The notes beneath the pieces are model-generated. The model had not been told where the DNA came from and ran no database searches. It saw nothing but the letters and a program-made list of their open reading frames with translations. A stretch of 64,000 nucleotides of DNA, from positions 3,657,894 through 3,721,893 of the forward strand of contig NZ_JAJOZC010000001.1 in NCBI RefSeq assembly GCF_023701695.1. The letters are read 5' to 3'. Positions 56,012 to 64,000 of this stretch are shown piece by piece (positions within the stretch are counted from its first letter, which is position 1; the number at the start of each line of letters is the position of its first letter). Made by a program: the position numbers and the translations under genes. This DNA is from Streptomyces sp. RKAG290. Lineage in GTDB: Bacteria; Actinomycetota; Actinomycetes; Streptomycetales; Streptomycetaceae.

Positions 56012-56670
56012 CCGAGGAGACTCCGGGCTTCGAGGAGAAGCCCGACGTCCCCTCCGGCGCCACCTCTGACGACGCCGAGACCGAGGCCGCCGCCACCCCC
56101 TCTTCGGAGGAGGCGGCGGCCCCGGCCGGGGACGCGAACCAGACAGCCGGTCTGACGGCACAGCTGGACCAGGTCCGCACCGCGCTCTCCGAGCGCACGG
56201 GCGACCTCCAGCGGCTCCAGGCCGAGTACCAGAACTACCGTCGCCGCGTGGACCGGGACCGGGTCACGGTCAAGGAGATCGCTGTCGCGGGTCTCCTGTC
56301 CGAGATCCTGCCCGTGCTCGACGACGTCGGCCGGGCCCGTGAGCACGGCGAGCTCGTGGGCGGGTTCAAGTCGGTGGCCGAATCGCTGGAGACGGTCGTC
56401 GCCAAGCTCGGCCTGCAGCAGTTCGGCAAGGAGGGCGAGCCCTTCGACCCGACGATCCACGAGGCCCTGATGCACTCGTACGCGCCGGACGTCACCGAGA
56501 CGACCTGCGTGGCGATCCTGCAGCCCGGGTATCGCATCGGCGAGCGCACCATCCGTCCCGCACGGGTGGCGGTGGCCGAACCCCAGCCGGGGGCGGCACC
56601 CGCGACCGCGAAGGACGCGAAGGAAGAGCAGGCAAGTGACGAGGAGAGCGGTGGCGGCGAGGAGGTCTGA
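56008..56670 (+). CDS. grpE: Nucleotide exchange factor GrpE
   Basis: 220 residues. Acidic disordered N-terminus, coiled coil (LQRLQAEYQNYRRRVDRDR), then the beta domain with PFDPTIHEALMHSYAPDVTE, and GYRIGERTIRPARVAVAE. The GTG start overlaps the dnaK stop by four bases, so the two are translationally coupled. It drives ADP release from DnaK. Confidence 0.96.
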   Translation: MTEETPGFEEKPDVPSGATSDDAETEAAATPSSEEAAAPAGDANQTAGLTAQLDQVRTALSERTGDLQRLQAEYQNYRRRVDRDRVTVKEIAVAGLLSEILPVLDDVGRAREHGELVGGFKSVAESLETVVAKLGLQQFGKEGEPFDPTIHEALMHSYAPDVTETTCVAILQPGYRIGERTIRPARVAVAEPQPGAAPATAKDAKEEQASDEESGGGEEV

Positions 56671-56739
56671 CATTCTGTCCGACCACCTGGCAGTACACCG
56701 CCCGGCCACCTGGCCGGTCGTCCGGAAGGAGGGACGTCG

Positions 56740-57933
56740 ATGAGCACGAAGGACTTCGTCGAGAAGGACTACTACAAGGTTCTCGGCGTCCCCAAGGACG
56801 CCACCGACGCCGAGATCAAGAAGGCGTACCGGAAGCTCGCCCGCGAGTTCCACCCGGACGCCAACAAGGGTGACAACAAGGCGGAGGAGCGCTTCAAGGA
56901 GATCTCCGAGGCCAACGACATCCTCGGTGACACCAAGAAGCGCAAGGAGTACGACGAGGCGCGCGCCCTCTTCGGCAACGGCGGTTTCCGCGCCGGACCC
57001 GGTGGTGGCGGAGGCAACTTCAACTTCGACCTGGGGGACCTCTTCGGAGGTGCCCCGGGCGGGGGCCAGGGCGGCGGAGCCGGCGGCTTCGGCGGCGGCA
57101 GCGGCGGCCTGGGCGACGTCTTCGGCGGCCTCTTCAACCGGGGCGGCGGTGCGGGCACCCGCGTGCAGCCGCGCCGCGGCCAGGACATCGAGTCCGAGGT
57201 GACGCTCAGCTTCACCGAGGCGGTCGACGGGGCCACGGTCCCGCTGCGGATGTCCAGCCAGGCACCCTGCAAGGCGTGCTCCGGCACCGGCGACAAGAAC
57301 GGCACCCCCAGGGTCTGCCCGACCTGCGTCGGCACCGGTCAGGTCTCGCGCGGCAGCGGTGGCGGGTTCTCGCTCACCGATCCCTGTGTGGACTGCAAGG
57401 GCCGCGGCCTCATCGCCCAGGACCCCTGTGACGTCTGCAAGGGCAGCGGCCGGGCGAAGTCCTCGCGGACCATGCAGGTGAGGATTCCGGCGGGCGTGCT
57501 GGACGGCCAGCGGATCCGGCTGCGCGGCAAGGGCAGCCCGGGCGAGCGCGGCGGACCGGCCGGCGACCTCTACGTCGTCGTCCACGTCGACTCCCACCCG
57601 GTCTTCGGCCGCAAGGGCGACAACCTCACGGTCACCGTGCCCGTCACCTTCACGGAGGCGGCGCTCGGCGGCGAGGTGAAGGTGCCCACGCTCGGCGGGC
57701 CGCCGGTCACCCTGAAGCTTCCCGCCGGCACCCCCAACGGGCGCACCATGCGCGCCCGCGGCAAGGGTGCGGTGCGCAAGGACGGCACCCGCGGCGACCT
57801 GCTGGTCACCGTGGAGGTGACGGTCCCCACGGACCTGGGTACGGATGCCCGGGACGCCCTGGAGGCCTATCGCAAGGCGACCGCGGACCAGGACCCGCGG
57901 GCGGAGCTGTTCCAGGCAGCGAAGGGAGCGTGA
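56740..57933 (+). CDS. dnaJ: Co-chaperone DnaJ
   Basis: 397 residues. J domain with HPD in YRKLAREFHPDANKGD, Gly/Phe-rich linker (about residues 75-140), and four zinc-binding repeats CKACSGTG, CPTCVGTG, CVDCKGRG, CDVCKGSG, followed by the peptide-binding domain. GGAGGGACG precedes ATG. Third gene of the operon; stimulates DnaK ATPase. Confidence 0.97.
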   Translation: MSTKDFVEKDYYKVLGVPKDATDAEIKKAYRKLAREFHPDANKGDNKAEERFKEISEANDILGDTKKRKEYDEARALFGNGGFRAGPGGGGGNFNFDLGDLFGGAPGGGQGGGAGGFGGGSGGLGDVFGGLFNRGGGAGTRVQPRRGQDIESEVTLSFTEAVDGATVPLRMSSQAPCKACSGTGDKNGTPRVCPTCVGTGQVSRGSGGGFSLTDPCVDCKGRGLIAQDPCDVCKGSGRAKSSRTMQVRIPAGVLDGQRIRLRGKGSPGERGGPAGDLYVVVHVDSHPVFGRKGDNLTVTVPVTFTEAALGGEVKVPTLGGPPVTLKLPAGTPNGRTMRARGKGAVRKDGTRGDLLVTVEVTVPTDLGTDARDALEAYRKATADQDPRAELFQAAKGA

Positions 57934-57934
57934 G

Positions 57935-58381
57935 ATGGACGGCCGCCGACGTAATCCGTACCAGCTGACCGATGAATCCCCGGTGTACGTGATCTCGATC
58001 GCGGCCCAGCTCTCGGGCCTGCATCCCCAGACGCTGCGCCAGTACGACCGCCTCGGCCTGGTCTCGCCCGACCGCACGGCCGGGCGCGGCAGACGCTACT
58101 CGGCCCGTGACATCGAGCTGCTGCGCACCGTGCAGCAGCTGTCGCAGGACGAGGGCATCAACCTCGCCGGCATCAAGCGGATCATCGAACTGGAGAACCA
58201 GGTCGCGGCCCTCCAGCAGCGGATCGCCGAGCTCTCGGCGGCCGTGGACGGTGCGGACGCGGCTTTGCAGCAGCGCGAGGCGCAGGTGCACGCCTCGTAC
58301 CGGCGCGACCTGGTGCCCTACCAGGACGTGCAGCAGACCAGCGCGCTGGTCGTCTGGCGGCCCAAGCGGCCGAAGGACTGA
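57935..58381 (+). CDS. hspR: Heat-shock repressor HspR
   Basis: MerR-like repressor of 148 residues that binds HAIR sites with DnaK as co-repressor. YVISIAAQLSGLHPQTLRQY is the HTH, then GLVSPDRTAGRGRRYSARDI the wing; LENQVAALQQRIAELSAAVD is a coiled coil for dimerisation. ATG 57935 lies 1 bp after the dnaJ stop. Two HAIRs before dnaK and one before clpB in this window are its expected targets. Confidence 0.96.
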   Translation: MDGRRRNPYQLTDESPVYVISIAAQLSGLHPQTLRQYDRLGLVSPDRTAGRGRRYSARDIELLRTVQQLSQDEGINLAGIKRIIELENQVAALQQRIAELSAAVDGADAALQQREAQVHASYRRDLVPYQDVQQTSALVVWRPKRPKD

Positions 58382-58627
58382 GCGGGGTTCGACCACCCGC
58401 GGACGGAGCCCGTCATCCCGGATTCTCAGGGGTGGCGGGCTTCTCCGTGCGCGGCGAGCGCCGTCGGCGGTGCAGCAGGATGATGCTGGTGGAGGCCTGG
58501 TCCCGGGGGCGATGCGGGCGGGTCGGGGAGCAGGGAGTTCCCCGGCTGATCCAGGGCGTGGCCACGCTCTCCCCTTTGCGCGGGCACACCCCCGACGCGG
58601 GGGAGAAGATCTGCTGGGTGCCCTCGG
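58382..58627. other. Intergenic, no gene recognised
   Basis: About 245 bp between convergent hspR and LuxR-type genes. ACCACCCGCGG to GGGTGGCGGG may form a weak hairpin. Nothing else seen. Confidence 0.35.
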
Positions 58628-59611
58628 TCAGGAGTCCTGATCCAGGATTCCTGACTGGGCGATCAGGTAACCGAGCTGTGCACGGCTGTTGCTGCCGAGT
58701 GCGGCGGCGAGCTTGGCGACGTGGGCCCGGCAGGTGCGGACGTTCATGCCGAGACGACGGGCGATGGAATCGTCGACGTGGCCTTCTATGAGGAGCTGGG
58801 CGATGGAGCGTTGGACCCCGCTGATGCCCAACGGCGTCGGGTCGTACTTGACCTCTTCGCGCAACGGGGCCGCCCGGCTCCAGAGTTGCTCGAACACGTT
58901 GGCCAGGTACTCGACGAGTCCGGGGTGGCGCAGTTCCAGGGCGACCTGGCGATCGTCCTGGGCGGGGATGAAGGCCACGGTCCGGTCGAACACGATGAGG
59001 CGCTCGATGAGCTCCTCCAGCGTCCGTATCTCGACGTTGCCGTCAGCCATCCGGTCCGCGTACGCGAGCGTGCTGGGGCTGTGGCGCACGGTGTGCTGGT
59101 AGAGCGTGCGGATGCTGACCCCGCGGTCGACCACGGACAGGCCGCGTTCCAGCGACTTGCTGAGGCGATCTTCGATTCGGCCGCCGCCGGGCTGGACGGT
59201 GAGCACCTCGGTGCGGCACTCTGCGGTGGCCAGATCGAGAGCGGCGTTGATCCGGTTGACCCCCTCCAGCACCGTGATGGCGTGGGTGGTCGGCGGGCCC
59301 TGGGCGCTGATGTCCATGAAAGGCTCGAACGATTCGGTCAGCTGGACCGAGTGCCGGCGGCGCTCCAGGATCTCGCGCTCCACGGGATGCAGATGCTGTG
59401 CGAGGGCCGCTGACGGCGGGACCGGCCGGAGCCAGGCAGGGTCGTCGGGGTCGGGATGGAGCAGGGCGAACTCCATCAGGCAGGGCGCCGGTTCGACTTC
59501 GGCGCGCGCGATGCGTCCCAGACGCAATGCGCTGGCGTAAAGACGCCCTCCCGCCTCGCACAGTTCGGTGATCCCGTGAGGATGTGTCGGCTTTGTGTTA
59601 TTTGCGGTCAT
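58628..59611 (-). CDS. LuxR-type regulator with TrmB-like sensor region
   Basis: Transcription regulator of 327 residues without a receiver domain. The middle (TEVLTVQPGGGRIEDRLSKS, then SVVDRGVSIRTLYQHTVRHS) resembles the sensor part of TrmB-like/phospholipase-D-like regulators. The C-terminal LuxR HTH is QLLIEGHVDDSIARRLGMNV followed by RTCRAHVAKLAAALGSNSRA. ATG 59611 has GGTGAAG upstream. It is divergent from the GDIGWT-repeat peptide gene, with a perfect inverted repeat 15 bp from its start codon. It is the likely regulator, possibly receptor, of that peptide unit (inference). Confidence 0.85.
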   Translation of the reverse strand: MTANNTKPTHPHGITELCEAGGRLYASALRLGRIARAEVEPAPCLMEFALLHPDPDDPAWLRPVPPSAALAQHLHPVEREILERRRHSVQLTESFEPFMDISAQGPPTTHAITVLEGVNRINAALDLATAECRTEVLTVQPGGGRIEDRLSKSLERGLSVVDRGVSIRTLYQHTVRHSPSTLAYADRMADGNVEIRTLEELIERLIVFDRTVAFIPAQDDRQVALELRHPGLVEYLANVFEQLWSRAAPLREEVKYDPTPLGISGVQRSIAQLLIEGHVDDSIARRLGMNVRTCRAHVAKLAAALGSNSRAQLGYLIAQSGILDQDS

Positions 59612-59625
59612 ATCTTCACCCCCAG

Positions 59626-59645
59626 GTTCCTGAACATGCAGGAAC
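59626..59645. promoter_or_regulatory. Perfect inverted repeat between LuxR and peptide genes
   Basis: GTTCCTGAACATGCAGGAAC: 7-bp arms with a 6-bp spacer. GAACATG also recurs at 59632 and 59642 as a direct repeat. Position and symmetry suggest an operator for the LuxR-type regulator. Confidence 0.6.
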
Positions 59646-59738
59646 ATGATGCATCTACTCAGTGGTGTTCGCGTGCCCAGGTGGGACATCGTCTTAGGTG
59701 CGGGGGAGAAGAATCCACAAGTGAGGACGAAGCCGACT

Positions 59739-60011
59739 ATGTATAAGCGAATGCTTCGCTCGGCGCTTGCCGCCTCGTTCGTTGCGGCCCTGGGTATCGG
59801 GTTGCTGGGCGGCAGCGGCATCGGTCAGGGCAGCGAGGGGGCTGCCGCTGCCGGAGACATCGGCTGGACTGTCCTGTCCGCCGGCTCCGGCGACATCGGC
59901 TGGACTGTCCGGGCTGCCGCTCCCGGCGACATCGGCTGGACCGCCCCGGCCGTCAATTCGGGCGACATCGGCTGGACCACTCAGCCCGCCAGTGTGAACA
60001 CAGCAGCATGA
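59739..60011 (+). CDS. Secreted peptide with four GDIGWT repeats
   Basis: Precursor of 90 residues. A Sec-type signal (YKRMLRSALAASFVAALGIG) and a Gly/Ser/Ala linker are followed by four exact GDIGWT hexapeptides at residues 39-44, 51-56, 63-68 and 75-80, a strict 12-residue (36-bp) period. The spacers vary (VLSAGS, VRAAAP, APAVNS), so the hexapeptide is the selected part. No cysteine or charged-cluster motif. ATG 59739 has AGGAC upstream. The stop overlaps the next ATG. It might release four copies of a signal or bioactive peptide, or present Trp residues for binding. I do not recognise the family. Confidence 0.82.
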   Translation: MYKRMLRSALAASFVAALGIGLLGGSGIGQGSEGAAAAGDIGWTVLSAGSGDIGWTVRAAAPGDIGWTAPAVNSGDIGWTTQPASVNTAA

Positions 60012-60328
60012 CCACCCCGCCGGACGACCGGACATTCAGGCGCGAGATGGCAACCGCGTACCGCTCAGGGTGGCATTTCATCGACCTCGTCACGGCACTC
60101 CCCCACCGTGGTGATTCGTTGATGGTCACTCTGTTCGGCGACCCGGTCGTCGTCGCCCGCGAGGACGACGGCGAAGTCCGCGCCTACCGCTGTCTCCGCA
60201 AGCCGCGTGGCGCCCCGCAGCCCGTGCGTTGTGCGATTCGGTACGACATGATTTTTGTGAACCTCGCGCAGCGTGACCACCAGCTGTTCGAGCCTGAAGC
60301 CATCGCCGCCACCCCCCGCAGTGCCTGA
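60008..60328 (+). CDS. Rieske-like protein lacking cluster ligands
   Basis: Protein of 106 residues coupled to the peptide gene (ATGA). LMVTLFGDPVVVAREDDGEV followed by RAYRCLRKPRGAP and IRYDMIFVNL follows the beta-strand order of the small Rieske domain, but the CxH and CxxH pairs that hold a [2Fe-2S] cluster are absent (CLR and CAI instead). No signal peptide. It may bind or process the peptide, or act as its cytoplasmic partner; function unknown. Confidence 0.7.
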   Translation: MTTPPDDRTFRREMATAYRSGWHFIDLVTALPHRGDSLMVTLFGDPVVVAREDDGEVRAYRCLRKPRGAPQPVRCAIRYDMIFVNLAQRDHQLFEPEAIAATPRSA

Positions 60329-60369
60329 GCGATCCCCCGTCGTTCCACGTCGCTCAGACACTCCCCCAC

Positions 60370-60410
60370 ACAACGGCGCCACCGTGACCTGAACACGGTG
60401 GCGCCGTTGT
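60370..60410. terminator. Bidirectional terminator
   Basis: ACAACGGCGCCACCGTG / CACGGTGGCGCCGTTGT, perfect 17-bp stem with 7-nt loop between convergent genes. Confidence 0.9.
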
Positions 60411-60427
60411 GCTGTGCCCGTACGCGG

Positions 60428-60832
60428 TCAGCCCCGGCCGAGCGCCCGGTCCAGGGTGATCTCGATGACGACCCGGTCCGGGTTGGGTGACGGCGTGCGC
60501 TCGTAGCGTTCCGTGTGACGGCGTACCGCGTCGTCGACCCTGTCCTGCTCCGTACGCACCCTGGCGACGCCCTCCAGGGTCGCCCAGCGGCGCTTGTGCA
60601 CCTGGCAGACCGCGACGCGGGCACCCTCCGGACCCGCGGCCAGGATGTTGGCGACCTTGCGGCTCTTCCTGTTGGTGATGATGCGGGCGAGGCCGGCCTC
60701 CGGGTCGTACGTCACGCACACCGGGACCACGTGCGGGGTGCCGTCGGGGCGGGGCGTGGTGAGGGTGCACAGATGGTGCTCGCGCCAGAAGGCGAGGTAC
60801 TCGGGACCGGGGTTGCGTACGTCGACTGCCAT
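60428..60832 (-). CDS. PPOX-class (F420/FMN) oxidoreductase
   Basis: Pyridoxamine-phosphate-oxidase-fold protein of 134 residues. FWREHHLCTLTTPRPDGTPH, then VVPVCVTYDPEAG and TNRKSRKVANI, outline the split-barrel cofactor pocket common to actinobacterial F420-dependent relatives. The start ATG 60832 is clean. Monocistronic; substrate unknown. Confidence 0.85.
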   Translation of the reverse strand: MAVDVRNPGPEYLAFWREHHLCTLTTPRPDGTPHVVPVCVTYDPEAGLARIITNRKSRKVANILAAGPEGARVAVCQVHKRRWATLEGVARVRTEQDRVDDAVRRHTERYERTPSPNPDRVVIEITLDRALGRG

Positions 60833-60942
60833 GGGGCCAAGGGTAGGCAGCGGGCGCGCCGTTCTGCGGTGGCGGGCAGGCGCACCGGCCGGTTCACTCG
60901 GACAAGGGGCACGGAACGGCGCGGGAGTGGGCCCGTTCTTGC

Positions 60943-60963
60943 CTTGAGTGGAATAGACTCAAC
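60943..60963 (+). promoter_or_regulatory. HAIR operator of clpB
   Basis: CTTGAGT-N7-ACTCAAC, one mismatch from the HspR consensus, 66 bp before the clpB start. clpB is an established HspR target in Streptomyces. Confidence 0.92.
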
Positions 60964-61028
60964 TTTGTGCACGTTGACCGTGTCATCACCGAGTACGGGC
61001 CAGCCATCGCAAGGAGGAGAAAGCGCAC

Positions 61029-63623
<2,595 letters not shown>

Positions 63624-63776
63624 CCGCGGCGCACGCCATCCCGGCCCGGAACGCGTCGGCGGCCCCGGTCCCCACCTGCTGGATATCAGCTTGTGGCGGA
63701 TCGGGGCCGTGCGGGCTTGCCATGCCCCGCCCGGCATGGGAGAGGATGGCAGCCAACCGCACGAAGGGAAATTACG

Positions 63777-64000
63777 GTGAGCATCGATCCGTCCTCGATT
63801 CCTAACTTCGGGGGCCAGCCCGAACCGCAGGCGGCAGGACCGGAGGGCCCCGTCGTCCCTGACCAGGACCTCGTGAAGCAGCTTCTGGAGCAGATGGAGC
63901 TGAAGTACGTCGTCGACGACGAGGGCGACCTCGCCGCGCCGTGGGAAGACTTCCGCACGTACTTCATGTTCCGTGGCGAGGGCGAGCAGCAGGTCTTCTC
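63777..64000 (+). CDS. YbjN-type protein, cut by window end
   Basis: First 74 residues of a protein running off the window. VPDQDLVKQLLEQMELKYVV followed by DDEGDLAAPW resembles the YbjN / type III chaperone-like domain of Streptomyces proteins. GAAGGGAAA precedes GTG 63777. Confidence 0.72.
   Translation, partial: MSIDPSSIPNFGGQPEPQAAGPEGPVVPDQDLVKQLLEQMELKYVVDDEGDLAAPWEDFRTYFMFRGEGEQQVF

Noticed and set aside
54134..56161. 675-residue minus-strand frame
   Set aside because: Antisense of dnaK.

Overview
The window is high-GC actinobacterial chromosome, almost certainly Streptomyces. The evidence is the dnaK-grpE-dnaJ-hspR operon with HAIR operators and a HAIR-controlled clpB, an LAxTG sorted surface protein, a bifunctional-type dCTP deaminase, GTG starts and strong GC hairpin terminators. 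Most of it is ordinary chromosomal housekeeping and regulation; about 12.6 kb (32.35-44.97 kb) is an accessory island at a tRNA-Gly gene.

Layout. 0.2-4 kb: a sortase-anchored surface protein and a membrane acyltransferase, both frameshifted as sequenced. 4.2-8.6 kb: a DUF1838 protein, then a DrrAB-like ABC exporter with a DUF4097 protein, divergent from a two-HTH MarR/GbsR-type regulator, with GTTGCA sites between. 8.7-15.3 kb: a signalling block of an anti-sigma-type ATPase, a MerR-like regulator, a bacteriophytochrome histidine kinase, a response regulator and a GAF-PP2C phosphatase. 15.7-22 kb: a Lys/Ala-rich repeat protein, an orphan protein, a GNAT acetyltransferase, a secreted polysaccharide deacetylase, a YrhK-like membrane protein and a PBP4-type carboxypeptidase. 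21.8-25.9 kb: TetR divergent from an MFS exporter, SDR and O-methyltransferase. 26.6-31.8 kb: a Tat-exported sulfatase followed by its formylglycine-generating enzyme, an apparently inactive L,D-transpeptidase-like protein and a Ser/Thr kinase.

32.35-44.97 kb: the tRNA-Gly(CCC) gene is intact at 44.9 kb. Three degenerate copies of its 3' part lie at 43.4, 34.65 and 32.35 kb, marking stacked integration events. The largest segment carries an SseB / WXG-like / Rhs polymorphic toxin / putative immunity operon plus a pentapeptide-repeat gene pair. The distal segment carries a DUF234-type ATPase. The proximal one carries a 54-residue membrane protein and an IS630 scrap.

45-53.8 kb: zinc-ribbon protein, dcd, a phosphoribosyltransferase, a tRNA-Ser 3' fragment, a stress-type protein overlapping a K+ channel, a Yip1 protein, an FG-GAP lipoprotein, a membrane Fe-S oxidoreductase and a sugar transferase. 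54-64 kb: the heat-shock regulon (dnaK operon, clpB). Between hspR and clpB sits a compact unit that I do not recognise: a LuxR-type regulator divergent from a secreted 90-residue peptide with four exact GDIGWT repeats at a 12-residue period, translationally coupled to a Rieske-like protein lacking its ligands. This is my main candidate for an undescribed system.

Ten reading-frame breaks occur in nine otherwise intact genes. Nine are single-base losses, most in runs of G or C, and one lies in dcd. Base-calling error is the simplest explanation, so those genes are annotated as whole coding regions with the break noted.
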